Source: Pseudoalteromonas sp. S2755
GTDB taxonomy: Bacteria; Pseudomonadota; Gammaproteobacteria; Enterobacterales; Alteromonadaceae
Length of the DNA stretch: 37,600 bases
Direction of reading: 5' to 3'
Assembly (NCBI RefSeq): GCF_005886535.1
Contig: NZ_PNDS01000032.1
Location: 1 to 37,600 of the forward strand
Shown: piece by piece, positions 7,904 to 17,488 of the stretch
Numbering within the stretch: the first letter of the stretch is position 1
How the letters are laid out: each line of letters begins with the position of its first letter
Position numbers and translations under genes: made by a program
The notes under the pieces: model-generated
Told to the model about the DNA's origin: nothing
Databases searched by the model: none
Seen by the model: only the letters and a program-made list of their open reading frames with translations

Positions 7904-8521
7904 TTACTCTGGCTGCTTTAATACTTCGACTGAAAGAATAATGACGGGCTCTTTAGGTATAAAGGTATAGCCAAGCTTTTCATTGTAGCCGGTTTCCACC
8001 TTCATAATCGCGTCCAGTGTTTCATAGCCTTCAGAGACGTTCCCGAACACGGCAAAACCCCAGCCTCTACCTGGGTTCAAGTGATCGTTGTCATCCATAT
8101 TAAAGAAAAACTGTCTGGTACCTGAGTGTGGTTTGTTGTCTTGATAGGCCATGGCAATGGTATACATATCATTCTTCAAACCATTACCGCTTTCATTGAA
8201 GATAGCTTCGCGCTCAAACATTCCATCGTACTCTTTGTCGTAACCTCCACCTTGGATAACAAAGTCTTTTTCGTTGGCTTCATCACGTTCAACTCGATGG
8301 AAAACAGAGCCGTTATAATCTTTGTTGATCACGTAAGTTAAGAAGTTATTTACTGTGATTGGGGCTCTCGATCTGTCCAGTTCCACAATAATCGGCCCTT
8401 TACTAGTATTGATTTGAACTCGAGGGAATAGATTATTCTTTTGTACGAATTTACCGCTCATTTCGGCAAAGACATTCATGCTTAATAATAGGGCGGTTAA
8501 GCTTAGAATTATTTTTTTCAT
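7904..8521 (-). CDS. Periplasmic cyclophilin-type peptidyl-prolyl isomerase
   Basis: Exported proline isomerase (205 aa). It has a signal peptide with likely cleavage after NVFA (residue 19), then a cyclophilin domain: VQINTSKGPIIVELDRSRAP, FHRV, FVIQGGGY and RQFFFNMDDNDHLNPG. Catalytic-site elements FHR and QGG are present. The usual W-F-A-V-F-G stretch appears as GRGWGFAVFGNV. It is similar in size to PpiA but has a short extra N-terminal segment. Its ATG shares one base with the yajG stop codon (TAATG), so translation is coupled. It sits between yajG and ampG, where E. coli has no gene. Confidence 0.92.
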   Translation of the reverse strand: MKKIILSLTALLLSMNVFAEMSGKFVQKNNLFPRVQINTSKGPIIVELDRSRAPITVNNFLTYVINKDYNGSVFHRVERDEANEKDFVIQGGGYDKEYDGMFEREAIFNESGNGLKNDMYTIAMAYQDNKPHSGTRQFFFNMDDNDHLNPGRGWGFAVFGNVSEGYETLDAIMKVETGYNEKLGYTFIPKEPVIILSVEVLKQPE

Positions 8522-9078
8522 TAACTTCCTCTCACAAATTGAATAAATTCAGGATCTTGAACGATTCGAGACACAACCTGTTGAGCTAGATTGTTGAGCT
8601 GTTCTTCGATTTTGGCTTGGTCGTGTTTTAGTGGGCCATTTAAATTAGCGCTACCTTTATATTGCTTTTTGAAACTGCGAGCGCCTTGCTTTATCTGTAC
8701 GGTGACGTCAGCTTCTGCATCACTTTGGTGAGTCGAGAAAGACTCCTCAATAATGGCTTTAAAGCGATTGATATCCACAGTGATTTGCGTTGCAGCGACC
8801 GGTGTTATTTGCGCGCCATGTGCAGTGAGTGCTTGCGTTAATACCTGATTGAAGTTAACCGGTAAATTAGCATCTGGTACGTAAAGTGCGGGTTCTTGGT
8901 TTTTCACGCGAATGGTGTATTTTGTGGTCCGTAGGTCGTTTACTTTGATCGCTACGTTGGCGGCAAGCGCGTTTGACGAAGGACCTTGATATTCCGGATG
9001 AAGAATGACACTGCGTGGTGAGCTTTCACAGCCCACGAGTATCAAGGTTAGCAAAATAATCAGCAATGAAAACCGCAT
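8521..9078 (-). CDS. yajG: YajG-family lipoprotein
   Basis: A 185-aa predicted lipoprotein with lipobox LVGC (lipidated C17). The mature part VILHPEYQ...ANVAIKVNDLRTTKYT resembles E. coli YajG, a lipoprotein of unknown function encoded between bolA and ampG. Here bolA lies nearby on the other strand, which backs the call. The gene begins four bases after rlmG and overlaps the cyclophilin start by one base. The ATG is preceded by GGAG at good distance. Confidence 0.85.
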   Translation of the reverse strand: MRFSLLIILLTLILVGCESSPRSVILHPEYQGPSSNALAANVAIKVNDLRTTKYTIRVKNQEPALYVPDANLPVNFNQVLTQALTAHGAQITPVAATQITVDINRFKAIIEESFSTHQSDAEADVTVQIKQGARSFKKQYKGSANLNGPLKHDQAKIEEQLNNLAQQVVSRIVQDPEFIQFVRGS

Positions 9079-9082
9079 GAAG

Positions 9083-10213
9083 TTAGCTCCTCTTTATTGC
9101 ACTTAAAACAGTGAATTTTTTGTTGTTGCCTAGTGTCTTGCTGTTACCGAACAAACGCTTGAGTTTATCGTCGTATTCCAAGTGGCGGTTACCGATAATT
9201 CTTAGCTCACCCCCTTGTCGAAGCGCTGCCTTAGCTTGTAAAAACATCTGCCAAGCGATGTGATCGGTGATTGCATTGGCCTGATGGAATGGCGGGTTAC
9301 ACAGTACCAGATCCGCCCCGTAATTTTCAAAACCCGTTAGACAGTCGTTTTGGACAAACTGACAATCAGTAACACGCTCGGGTAAATTATTAACGATATT
9401 TTGCTTCGCGCTATACACAGCCATCGCCGACTCGTCGATAAAGGTAACGGTGGCATTTGGCATTTTTGCGAGCGTCATCAATCCAATGACACCGTTACCG
9501 CAGCCAAGATCAATGACCTTCATTGGTTTCTTACCCATAGGAAGGTAATTAATAAAAAAACGTGCGCCAATATCAAGAGAATCTCGTGAGAAAACATTTG
9601 CTTCATTCGACAAGATAAAATCGGTTTTTTCCAGTGGCCAAGACACAGGGAATTTACTATCAATGGCTTTGGCTGACGTCTTGCTGAATACCAAGCGCGA
9701 TTTTTTTACCGCTAAGCTAGTCGTTGGCTCCGTCAAAAAGTGGCCAAAGCTTTTTAATGTGGAAGTGTGAATTTCTTTTGCTTTGCCCGCCGCAATTACA
9801 GGAATGTCTGAAGTTAGTTTACTTAACTGTGCAAGTTGCGCTTGCAATAGCCCTGAATTTTTAGGAATTTTTATTAATATCAGATCGATATCTTGTGGTA
9901 GCTCGTCCATGCTAGTGAGTACATCAACCTGAGTGCCGGCAAGTCCGTTGGCCTCCAAATTATGTTCATAAGCGAGGGTACTCACATAAGAGTCGGTCAC
10001 TACCGTGCAGTGCTTGTCGGCAAGTGCACAGCATAACGCGCCAAAACTATCGTTGAGAATGAGAATACGGTTTGCATCGTGGTGATGTTCAAAGACATAA
10101 TCTAACAGGTATTCGTCGGCTGAATCCCAAGCTTGTAAGCTACGGTTTTTTTGATCGAGTGGAAACCTATGTAGCGTAAAAGGGTTTCCGGCTAGAATTG
10201 CATCAGTCGTCAT
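9083..10213 (-). CDS. rlmG: 23S rRNA (guanine-1835-N2)-methyltransferase RlmG
   Basis: Methylates N2 of G1835 in 23S rRNA using S-adenosylmethionine. At 376 aa it matches the two-domain RlmG/RsmC architecture: a degenerate N-terminal methyltransferase-like half (about 1-190) and a catalytic C-terminal half with the SAM motif DLGCGNG (235-241) and the catalytic NPPFH (306-310). RsmC is the main alternative; the overall sequence and length fit RlmG better. It is the first gene of the rlmG-yajG-cyclophilin-ampG operon. Its ATG lies 38 bases from the divergent alkB-like gene, so both promoters must overlap in or near that gap. Confidence 0.88.
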   Translation of the reverse strand: MTTDAILAGNPFTLHRFPLDQKNRSLQAWDSADEYLLDYVFEHHHDANRILILNDSFGALCCALADKHCTVVTDSYVSTLAYEHNLEANGLAGTQVDVLTSMDELPQDIDLILIKIPKNSGLLQAQLAQLSKLTSDIPVIAAGKAKEIHTSTLKSFGHFLTEPTTSLAVKKSRLVFSKTSAKAIDSKFPVSWPLEKTDFILSNEANVFSRDSLDIGARFFINYLPMGKKPMKVIDLGCGNGVIGLMTLAKMPNATVTFIDESAMAVYSAKQNIVNNLPERVTDCQFVQNDCLTGFENYGADLVLCNPPFHQANAITDHIAWQMFLQAKAALRQGGELRIIGNRHLEYDDKLKRLFGNSKTLGNNKKFTVLSAIKRS

Positions 10214-10251
10214 GTGAATGTTCTATAAATAAAAGCAGCGGGTAGTTTAAC

Positions 10252-10845
10252 ATGAGAGCAGTAGACAAAGCACGGAACTTGCCGAGCGGTTTTAGCTATC
10301 AAGCACAGGCTATTAGCTTCGATAAAAGTCTAGCGCTATATAATGTACTACTGAGTAGCCTTGCGTGGCAGCAAAATACCATCACCTTATTTGGTAAGAC
10401 CCATCAAACGCCTCGACTCGAACGCTTTATTGCCGACCCTGACGTGCATTACAGTTATTCGGGAAAGCGACTTGAAAATGCGCCTTGGCCTTCGGTATTG
10501 ATTGGGATCAGACAAACGCTAGAACGCAGATTTAATATTCCTTTTAATGCGGTATTGGCTAATTTTTATCGTGATGGTCAAGACAGTATGGGCTGGCACA
10601 GTGATGATGAACCAGAGCTCGGTTTGACGCCCATAATTGCTTCACTGTCGCTTGGCGCGACCCGCAAATTTAAAATACGGCACAAAGTCAGCCACTCTGT
10701 AACCGACATTTCATTGGAAACGGGTAGCTTATTGGTGATGCAAGGTGATAGTCAGCGCGACTATCAACATGCTTTGCCAAAGCAGACCAAAGTGTCCCAA
10801 GGGCGCATAAATCTCACCTTTCGAAGTGTTGGAAATACGCGCTGA
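10252..10845 (+). CDS. AlkB-family 2-oxoglutarate/Fe(II) dioxygenase
   Basis: Predicted oxidative demethylase of N1-methyladenine and N3-methylcytosine in nucleic acids. The 197-aa protein has the iron ligands H116 and D118 (GWHSDDE) and H173 (YQHALP), and the 2-oxoglutarate arginines in GRINLTFR (R185, R191). The nucleotide-recognition region RLERFIADPDVHYSYSG looks more like the ALKBH2/3-type bacterial group than E. coli AlkB. It is transcribed divergently from rlmG. Nothing suggests an Ada-type operon, so control is probably different from that of the E. coli gene. Confidence 0.9.
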   Translation: MRAVDKARNLPSGFSYQAQAISFDKSLALYNVLLSSLAWQQNTITLFGKTHQTPRLERFIADPDVHYSYSGKRLENAPWPSVLIGIRQTLERRFNIPFNAVLANFYRDGQDSMGWHSDDEPELGLTPIIASLSLGATRKFKIRHKVSHSVTDISLETGSLLVMQGDSQRDYQHALPKQTKVSQGRINLTFRSVGNTR

Positions 10846-10890
10846 ACGGCGTATAGTAGCGTCACGAATTGCTCTAGGAGACAAAGTATA

Positions 10891-11205
10891 ATGTCAATGC
10901 AATCACAGATTTATGACAAGATAGCTGAAGCCGTTGCATGTAAGCACTTGAACGTTATCAATGAAAGCCATATGCACAGCCGTGGCGAAGAGTCTCACTT
11001 TAAAGTCATTGTCGTAAGCGAACAATTTATTGGCCAGAGACTGCTGCAGCGTCATCGAACAATCAATGAAGTGCTAAAAGATGAGCTGCAAAACCATATT
11101 CACGCTTTGGCAATTCATGCCTATACACCAGAAGAGTTTTCGGACAAAGAAGGTCAGACGCCAGAGTCACCAAAATGCTTGGGTGGTTCTAAGTTCGATA
11201 GCTGA
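10891..11205 (+). CDS. bolA: BolA family protein
   Basis: A 104-aa BolA-like protein with the conserved HMHSRGEESHFKVIVVS stretch (residues 27-43) and RHRTINEVLKDEL. BolA proteins pair with monothiol glutaredoxins around Fe-S clusters and act as transcription regulators affecting cell shape. AGGAGA lies about nine bases before the ATG. The neighbouring yajG and ampG match the E. coli bolA-yajG-ampG arrangement, although here they lie on the opposite strand behind rlmG and alkB. A hairpin terminator follows at 11253-11284. Confidence 0.93.
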   Translation: MSMQSQIYDKIAEAVACKHLNVINESHMHSRGEESHFKVIVVSEQFIGQRLLQRHRTINEVLKDELQNHIHALAIHAYTPEEFSDKEGQTPESPKCLGGSKFDS

Positions 11206-11252
11206 TCAGATGTGTGTTTTACATATCTGCCAGTACACTACGCAGTAATTTT

Positions 11253-11284
11253 AATAAAGTGAGTCCAACCTCACTTTTATTTTG
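11253..11284 (+). terminator. Terminator of bolA
   Basis: Stem AATAAAGTGAG / CTCACTTTTATT around the 6-base loop TCCAAC, with trailing T-rich bases. It ends 27 bases before the fabV ATG. Confidence 0.75.
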
Positions 11285-11310
11285 TATCAAATCAATGGAT
11301 AGGATCTCTT

Positions 11311-12501
11311 ATGGTCATCAAACCAAAAATTCGTGGATTTATTTGTACTAATGCGCATCCTGTAGGCTGTGCAGCACACGTTCAAGAACAGATTGAATAC
11401 GTAAAACAACAAGGCCAAATCGAAAATGGTCCTAAGAATGTATTAGTAATTGGTGCATCGACAGGCTATGGCTTGGCGTCGCGTATCACCGCTGCATTTG
11501 GTGCCGGTGCGAAAACGCTAGGTATCTTCTTTGAAAAAGAAGGCTCAGAGAAGAAAACCGCGTCAGCGGGTTGGTATAATACGGCTGCATTCCAGCAAGC
11601 TGCAGAAGAAGCGGGTTTATGGTCTAAAAATATCAATGGTGATGCGTTTTCCGATGAGTTGAAGCAAAAAACCATCGAAACCATTAAAGCTGAACTAGGT
11701 AAAGTAGATTTAGTGGTATATAGCCTTGCGTCTCCTCGTCGTAAAGACCCTAAATCTGATGAAGTTTATTCTTCAACACTTAAGCCAATTGGCTCAGCTA
11801 TCACAACTAAAAACCTAAATACTTCTAAGCGCATCATTGATGAAATGACAGTTGAAGCTGCTAATGAAGACGAAATTGCCAATACGGTTAAAGTGATGGG
11901 TGGTGAAGACTGGGAACTTTGGATTGATGCGCTTAAGCAAGCGGATGTGTTAGCGGATGGCTTCAAAACAACGGCATATACTTATATCGGTAAAGAGTTG
12001 ACTTGGCCAATATACGGTCACGCAACGATTGGTAAGGCAAAAGAGGATTTGGACCGTGCGACGCTGGCAATTCGCGAAACCACGGCGGATATCAATGGCG
12101 AAGCGTATGTGTCTTCACTGAATGCAGTAGTGACGCAGGCGAGTTCTGCTATTCCAATTATGCCTCTTTATATCTCTGCACTATTCAAAGTGATGAAAGG
12201 CGATGGCACTTATGAAGGAACTATCGAGCAAATTCATGGGTTGTTTACTGAAAATCTATATGGTCAATCGCCACGCTTTGATGATGGCGGTCACTTGTTC
12301 CAAAACTATAAGGAACTAGAAGACGGTGTTCAAGCGCGTGTACAGACCATTTGGGATACTGTTGATACCGATACAATCGATGAGCTGACGGATTATGTTG
12401 GTTATCACAACGAATTCTTGAAGCTATTCGGCTTTGGGGTTGACGGCGTAGATTACGAAGCTGATGTGGATGCAACGGTAGAAATTAATCACCTCGTTTA
12501 A
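11311..12501 (+). CDS. fabV: Enoyl-ACP reductase FabV (NADH)
   Basis: Reduces trans-2-enoyl-ACP in the last step of each fatty-acid elongation cycle. FabV enzymes resist triclosan. The 396-aa length is typical. The NADH-binding [11 protein letters not shown] is at 48-58, and the catalytic Y-x8-K is Y235/K244 ([10 protein letters not shown]). The start [17 protein letters not shown] is the canonical FabV N-terminus, with AGGAT upstream. It is monocistronic, flanked by terminators on both sides. The nqr region follows. Confidence 0.97.
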   Translation: MVIKPKIRGFICTNAHPVGCAAHVQEQIEYVKQQGQIENGPKNVLVIGASTGYGLASRITAAFGAGAKTLGIFFEKEGSEKKTASAGWYNTAAFQQAAEEAGLWSKNINGDAFSDELKQKTIETIKAELGKVDLVVYSLASPRRKDPKSDEVYSSTLKPIGSAITTKNLNTSKRIIDEMTVEAANEDEIANTVKVMGGEDWELWIDALKQADVLADGFKTTAYTYIGKELTWPIYGHATIGKAKEDLDRATLAIRETTADINGEAYVSSLNAVVTQASSAIPIMPLYISALFKVMKGDGTYEGTIEQIHGLFTENLYGQSPRFDDGGHLFQNYKELEDGVQARVQTIWDTVDTDTIDELTDYVGYHNEFLKLFGFGVDGVDYEADVDATVEINHLV

Positions 12502-12521
12502 TCTCACGGTTTTTGATTTTG

Positions 12522-12560
12522 CGGGCAAAGTGCGAATTGGTACTTTGCCCGTTTTTGTTT
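12522..12560 (+). terminator. Terminator of fabV
   Basis: Perfect 10-bp stem CGGGCAAAGT / ACTTTGCCCG (12522-12531 / 12542-12551) followed by TTTTTGTTT. Confidence 0.95.
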
Positions 12561-12917
12561 AATAGCGAATTTTTTTACTTATTTTGCAGATTAGGGTAAG
12601 AAAAATTTTATCTATACCACTTTGGTCTATACTCCTTCCAGTGATGGATTTTTCAACTAATCTAAATCCACGTTAAAGTCGTATTAATTTCATAATTCCA
12701 CTCGCATACTCAGTACGATTAATGTTAAAATCAGAGAAATATGTGAGGACTTTTATCACGACGCTGCTTTTTTGTGCGCGTTGAGGGGTATGTTAAAGGG
12801 GCTGTTTGGGAACCCTATCCGGACTCATAACTTTCTGCTCTTTATACCTAATACTTAGTACAAACGAGGTGGCGCTGTGGTGACTAAAGATATTTTCAGT
12901 TTCTTTCCGTTAATGTA
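12561..12917 (+). other. nqr operon leader region
   Basis: About 360 bases with no long reading frame, presumably holding the nqr promoter and a long 5' UTR. TATACT at 12628-12633 and CATAAT at 12691-12696 are possible -10 boxes, neither with a convincing -35. A G-rich stretch (about 12784-12820) includes the small inverted repeat TGGGAACCC. The 3' end encodes the possible 13-codon leader peptide listed separately. Confidence 0.4.
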
Positions 12918-12918
12918 A
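12877..12918 (+). CDS. Possible leader peptide coupled to nqrA (13 codons)
   Basis: GTG start at 12877 with a GAGG ribosome binding site seven bases upstream. The peptide reads [13 protein letters not shown] after allowing for the doubled GTG, and stops at TAA 12916-12918. The stop overlaps the ATG at 12918-12920 of the nqrA frame (TAATG), the same arrangement used between other genes of this operon. nqrA itself lacks a visible Shine-Dalgarno site, so translation by termination-reinitiation is plausible. It is very short, hence low confidence. Confidence 0.4.
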   Translation: MVTKDIFSFFPLM

Positions 12919-12929
12919 TGCAAGTGCGT

Positions 12930-14273
12930 ATGATCAACATAAAAAAAGGTCTGGACTTACCAATAGAGGGCGCACCTCAGCAAGTTATTCATGATGGCTC
13001 TGCTGTCAAACGAGTAGCTGTGCTAGGTGAAGAATTCATCGGTATGCGTCCTACCATGCATATTCGTGTGGATGACCAAGTCAAGAAAGGCCAAGTTCTT
13101 TTTGAAGATAAAAAGAACCCAGGCGTCAAGTTTACTGCGCCAGCTTCTGGTGTAGTTAAAGAAATTAACCGTGGTGCTAAGCGTGTACTTCAATCCGTTG
13201 TGATCGAAGTTCAAGGCGACGAGCAAATCACTTTTGAGAAGTTTTCAGCTGCTGACTTAAGCAACTTAGACTCTGAAAAAGTGAAGGAAGTGCTAATCGA
13301 GTCTGGTCAGTGGCCAGCGCTTCGTGCACGTCCATTTAGCCGTGTCGCTGTGCCGAGTGCAACACCTAGCTCAATCTTTGTGACAGCAACAGATACTAAT
13401 CCGTTAGCAGCAGATCCTGCTGTTATCATCGCGGAAAACGTGGAAGCGTTTGAAGCGGGTCTAGCGGTTGTATCTCGTTTGACTGAAGGCAAAGTATTTG
13501 TGTGTAAGAAAGCGGGTGCTAACGTACCTAGTTCTTCGATCTCACAAGTAGAAGTTCATGAGTTTGCAGGTGTTCACCCAGCAGGTAACGTGGGTACTCA
13601 CATTCACTTCCTAGATTCTGTAGGTACAAACAAGCAAGTATGGCACATTGGTTACCAAGATGTCATCGCGTTTGGTAAGTTGTTCCTAACAGGTGAAATC
13701 TACTCAGACAGAGTTGTTGCTTTAGCAGGTCCTCGAGTTAAGAATCCTCGCTTAGTGAAAACTCATGTCGGTGCGTCGCTAACAGATTTAGTTGCAGGCG
13801 AGCTTGAAGACGGTGATAACCGAGTCATTTCTGGCTCTGTGTTAGCTGGTAAAACAGCAACTGGCCCTCACGCTTACCTTGGTCGTTACCATACTCAAGT
13901 ATCTGTATTACTTGAAGGTCGCGAGAAAGAGCTATTTGGCTGGATCGCTCCGGGTAGTGACAAATTCTCTGTAACACGTACATTCATTTCACACTTAGCA
14001 CCTAGCCGTTTGTTCAAGATGACAACGTCAACTGGTGGTTCTAAGCGTGCGATGGTACCAATCGGTAACTATGAGCGTGTTATGCCACTCGATATTTTGC
14101 CAACGCTACTATTACGTGATCTTATTTCACGTGATCTAGATTCTGCGATTTCGTTGGGTGCACTAGAGCTAGATGAAGAAGATTTAGCACTATGTACTTA
14201 CGTATGTCCGGGCAAATATGAGTACGGTTCAATCCTACGTGATTGCCTGACTACTATCGAGAAGGAAGGTTAA
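12930..14273 (+). CDS. nqrA: Na+-translocating NADH:quinone reductase subunit A
   Basis: Peripheral cytoplasmic subunit of the sodium-pumping NADH:ubiquinone oxidoreductase. It binds to NqrB near the quinone site and has no transmembrane helix. From the ATG at 12930 the protein is 447 aa and begins [14 protein letters not shown], the usual family start. An in-frame ATG at 12918 adds four residues and overlaps the stop of the putative leader peptide. Conserved stretches include [10 protein letters not shown] and [14 protein letters not shown]. It is the first gene of nqrABCDEF. nqrB begins two bases after its stop, using a GGAAGG site inside the nqrA end. Confidence 0.96.
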   Translation: MINIKKGLDLPIEGAPQQVIHDGSAVKRVAVLGEEFIGMRPTMHIRVDDQVKKGQVLFEDKKNPGVKFTAPASGVVKEINRGAKRVLQSVVIEVQGDEQITFEKFSAADLSNLDSEKVKEVLIESGQWPALRARPFSRVAVPSATPSSIFVTATDTNPLAADPAVIIAENVEAFEAGLAVVSRLTEGKVFVCKKAGANVPSSSISQVEVHEFAGVHPAGNVGTHIHFLDSVGTNKQVWHIGYQDVIAFGKLFLTGEIYSDRVVALAGPRVKNPRLVKTHVGASLTDLVAGELEDGDNRVISGSVLAGKTATGPHAYLGRYHTQVSVLLEGREKELFGWIAPGSDKFSVTRTFISHLAPSRLFKMTTSTGGSKRAMVPIGNYERVMPLDILPTLLLRDLISRDLDSAISLGALELDEEDLALCTYVCPGKYEYGSILRDCLTTIEKEG

Positions 14274-14275
14274 AA

Positions 14276-15478
14276 ATGGCCTTAAAGAAATTTTTAGAAG
14301 ACATTGAACCTCACTTTGAACCTGGTGGTAAGCACGAGAAGTGGTACGCGCTTTACGAAGCCGTAGCAACTATCTTCTATACTCCTGGTTATGTAAACAA
14401 AGGTGCAACGCACGTTCGCGATAACATCGACCTAAAACGTATTATGATTTTAGTGTGGATGGCGACGTTCCCTGCAATGTTCTTTGGTATGTTCAACATC
14501 GGTCACCAAGCTGCACTTGCACTAGGTAACGGATTTGAGCTTGCTAATACTTGGCAGGTAGCTATCTTCCAAGCGCTAGGTGGTGAATTAACTGCTGATG
14601 CAGGTTGGGGTGCCAAGATGTTCTATGGTGCGTGTTTCTTCTTGCCTATTTATGCAACCGTGTTCGCGGTTGGTGGTTTCTGGGAAGTGTTATTCGCATC
14701 AGTTCGTAAGCACGAAGTAAACGAAGGATTCTTCGTAACTTCGGTATTATTTGCGCTTATCCTGCCTGCAACAATTCCGCTATGGCAAGCTGCTTTGGGT
14801 ATTACGTTCGGTGTTGTAATCGCGAAGGAAATCTTCGGCGGTACGGGTCGTAACTTCCTAAACCCGGCGCTTGCAGGTCGTGCGTTCTTATTCTTCGCAT
14901 ACCCTGCTGACATTTCTGGTGACACAGTGTGGACAGCTGTTGATTCGTTCTCTGGTGCAACTTACCTAGGTCAAGCGACAGCAGGTTCACTAGATTACAG
15001 CAATATGGACCTTTGGTTTAACGCGTTTTACGGCTTTATCCAAGGCTCTGTAGGTGAAACATCAACACTGGCAATCTTACTTGGTGGTTTGTTCCTAGTT
15101 TATGTTCGTATCGCTTCATGGCGCATCGTGCTAGGTACATTCATTGGTATGGTTGTAATGTCATTCGTTCTAAATGCAATTGGCTCTGAAACAAATGCTG
15201 CGTTTGCTATGCCTTGGCACTGGCACTTAGTACTTGGTGGTTTTGCATTTGGTATGTTCTTTATGGCAACAGACCCTGTATCTGCGTCTTTCACAGACAA
15301 AGGTAAGTGGTTATACGGTGCGCTAATCGGTGTAATGGTTGTGCTTATCCGTGTTGTTAACCCGGCATACCCAGAGGGCATGATGTTAGCAATCCTATTC
15401 GCTAACCTTTTTGCTCCACTATTCGACCACTTCGTAGTGCAGTCAAATGTGAAGAGGAGATTGGCACGTGTCAACTAA
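14276..15478 (+). CDS. nqrB: Na+-NQR subunit B
   Basis: Integral membrane subunit (400 aa, about ten helices) that carries covalently bound FMN and riboflavin and forms the sodium path and quinone site. The FMN-attachment motif is SGAT at 226-229 (T229), the substrate of ApbE encoded downstream. The start at 14276 ([14 protein letters not shown]) fits the family and has GGAAGG eight bases upstream. Its end overlaps the GTG start of nqrC by 11 bases. Confidence 0.97.
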   Translation: MALKKFLEDIEPHFEPGGKHEKWYALYEAVATIFYTPGYVNKGATHVRDNIDLKRIMILVWMATFPAMFFGMFNIGHQAALALGNGFELANTWQVAIFQALGGELTADAGWGAKMFYGACFFLPIYATVFAVGGFWEVLFASVRKHEVNEGFFVTSVLFALILPATIPLWQAALGITFGVVIAKEIFGGTGRNFLNPALAGRAFLFFAYPADISGDTVWTAVDSFSGATYLGQATAGSLDYSNMDLWFNAFYGFIQGSVGETSTLAILLGGLFLVYVRIASWRIVLGTFIGMVVMSFVLNAIGSETNAAFAMPWHWHLVLGGFAFGMFFMATDPVSASFTDKGKWLYGALIGVMVVLIRVVNPAYPEGMMLAILFANLFAPLFDHFVVQSNVKRRLARVN

Positions 15479-16217
15479 GAATGAATCAATGGGCAAAACG
15501 CTCGGCGTAGTTGTTGGCTTATGTTTAGTGTGTGCAATCGTAGTATCTTTTGCTTCGGTTCAGCTTCGCCCTATGCAGCAAGCAAACAAAAACGAAGATA
15601 TTCAGCGTAACATTTTAGCCGTTGCTGGCTTCGATAAAGTTAAAAATGTATCTGAAGTTTTTAACCAAAATATCGAATCGCGTGTTGTGAGTCTTAAAAC
15701 CGGTGAGTTTGTAGAAGACGTTAAAGCGGAAACCTTTGATTTTGAAGCGACTAAGTTTGATGCTAAACGTAGTTACAAGCTTTCAAAAGAAGAAGACAAA
15801 GCAGGTATTCAACGTATCACGAATAACTCTCCAGTTTATTTTGCAAAAGATGACCAAGGTCAAGTCTCTACTATCATTCTACCAATCCAAGGTTATGGCC
15901 TTTGGGGGGTGATGTATGGCTTCCTTGCGCTAGAAGCTGATGGTGAGACAATTAAGTCAATCAACTTTTATAAGCACAGCGAAACTCCAGGTCTGGGTGG
16001 CGAAATTCAAAACCCTAAGTGGACTGCACTTTGGGAAGGTAAAGAGCTTCCTATCGACGTAGTTAAAGGTAGTGCTGGCGGTAACGAACACAAGGTTGAT
16101 GGTCTATCTGGTGCAACGCTTACCTCTAACGGTGTTGATCACACAGTAGATTTCTGGACAAGCGACAAAGCGTTTGGTCCATTCCTTGCGAAAGTACGTA
16201 AAGGAGCATTGAACTAA
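15468..16217 (+). CDS. nqrC: Na+-NQR subunit C
   Basis: Subunit with one N-terminal membrane helix (about residues 11-32) and a periplasmic domain carrying covalent FMN on the threonine of SGAT (214-217, T217). It passes electrons between the NqrD/E iron centre and NqrB. 249 aa. It starts at GTG 15468, with AGGAG upstream inside nqrB, and overlaps nqrB by 11 bases. Its TAA overlaps the nqrD ATG by one base. NqrC and RnfG are related, but the complete nqr gene set makes NqrC unambiguous. Confidence 0.97.
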   Translation: MSTKNESMGKTLGVVVGLCLVCAIVVSFASVQLRPMQQANKNEDIQRNILAVAGFDKVKNVSEVFNQNIESRVVSLKTGEFVEDVKAETFDFEATKFDAKRSYKLSKEEDKAGIQRITNNSPVYFAKDDQGQVSTIILPIQGYGLWGVMYGFLALEADGETIKSINFYKHSETPGLGGEIQNPKWTALWEGKELPIDVVKGSAGGNEHKVDGLSGATLTSNGVDHTVDFWTSDKAFGPFLAKVRKGALN

Positions 16218-16849
16218 TGGCTAATGCAAAAGAAATGAAGGAAGTCTTGTTTGGTCCTGTTTTTGCGAACAACCCGATTGCACTGCAAGTGTTGGGGATC
16301 TGTTCTGCACTAGCGGTAACTTCAAGCCTTAAAAATGCACTTATCATGTCAATCGCGTTGACATTGGTTACTGCGTTTTCAAGTTTATTTATCTCAATGA
16401 TCCGTAATCACATTCCTTCTAGTGTGCGTATCATTGTACAAATGACGATTATTGCATCTCTAGTAATCGTTGTAGATCAAGTGCTTCAAGCCGTTGTTTA
16501 CTCAACAGCGAAAGAGCTATCAACGTTCATCGGCCTTATCATTACTAACTGTATCGTAATGGGTCGTGCAGAAGCATACGCAATGAAGTCACCACCAACA
16601 ATGTCGTTCCTTGACGGTATTGGTAATGGCTTAGGTTACTCTGTTGTACTTCTAACAGTTGGCTTTATCCGTGAGCTATTCGGTGCGGGCACATTGTTTG
16701 GCGTTGAAATCTTACCACTTATCTCTGAAGGTGGTTGGTATCAGCCTATGGGTCTACTAGTTATGCCATTCAGCTCGTTCTTCATCGTAGGTGCATTTAT
16801 TTGGGCACTACGTACTTGGAAGAAAGACCAAGTAGAAGCGAAGGCATAA
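16217..16849 (+). CDS. nqrD: Na+-NQR subunit D
   Basis: Membrane subunit of 210 aa with six helices, related to RnfE. Together with NqrE it forms the inverted-topology pair holding an intramembrane iron-sulfur centre. The ligand cysteines are C29 (LGICSAL) and C112 ([12 protein letters not shown]). It is translationally coupled to nqrC by a TAATG overlap. Ten bases separate it from nqrE, which has its own GGGGAGAGAG site. Confidence 0.97.
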   Translation: MANAKEMKEVLFGPVFANNPIALQVLGICSALAVTSSLKNALIMSIALTLVTAFSSLFISMIRNHIPSSVRIIVQMTIIASLVIVVDQVLQAVVYSTAKELSTFIGLIITNCIVMGRAEAYAMKSPPTMSFLDGIGNGLGYSVVLLTVGFIRELFGAGTLFGVEILPLISEGGWYQPMGLLVMPFSSFFIVGAFIWALRTWKKDQVEAKA

Positions 16850-16859
16850 GGGGAGAGAG

Positions 16860-17468
16860 ATGGAACAATATATTAATTTATTTATCAAAGCAGTTTTCAT
16901 TGAAAACTTAGCTTTATCTTTCTTCTTGGGTATGTGTACTTTCTTGGCGGTATCTAAGAAAGTAACCACATCGCTAGGTCTAGGTATTGCGGTAATCGTT
17001 GTACTAGGTATTTCTGTACCAGTAAACAACTTAGTTTACCACGCAGTACTAGCGCCAGGTGCCCTAGAGTGGTTAGGCTTCCCTGAAGTGGATCTTAGCT
17101 TTCTACGCTTCTTGACGTTTATCGGTGTAATCGCAGCGCTTGTTCAAATTCTAGAAATGACATTGGACAAGTTCTTCCCAGCTTTATACAACGCACTAGG
17201 TATCTTCCTACCGCTAATCACAGTTAACTGTGCGATTTTCGGTGCGGTATCATTCATGGTTGAGCGTAACTTAAACTTCGGTGAATCTGTAGTTTATGGT
17301 CTAGGTTCAGGTGTGGGTTGGGCACTTGCTATCGTATTGTTAGCAGGTATTCGTGAGAAGATGAAGTATGCAGATGTTCCTGATGGTTTACGTGGCTTAG
17401 GTATTACTTTTGTTACTGTAGGTCTAATGGGCTTTGGCTTCATGTCATTCTCTGGTATTTCACTGTAA
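16860..17468 (+). CDS. nqrE: Na+-NQR subunit E
   Basis: Partner of NqrD (202 aa, six helices, related to RnfA). Cluster-ligand cysteines are C26 ([11 protein letters not shown]) and C124 (TVNCAIFGA). A strong purine-rich ribosome binding site precedes the ATG. The nqrF gene follows 20 bases downstream with a GAGGAA site. Confidence 0.97.
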   Translation: MEQYINLFIKAVFIENLALSFFLGMCTFLAVSKKVTTSLGLGIAVIVVLGISVPVNNLVYHAVLAPGALEWLGFPEVDLSFLRFLTFIGVIAALVQILEMTLDKFFPALYNALGIFLPLITVNCAIFGAVSFMVERNLNFGESVVYGLGSGVGWALAIVLLAGIREKMKYADVPDGLRGLGITFVTVGLMGFGFMSFSGISL

Positions 17469-17488
17469 GGTAGCGAGGAAACTATACG

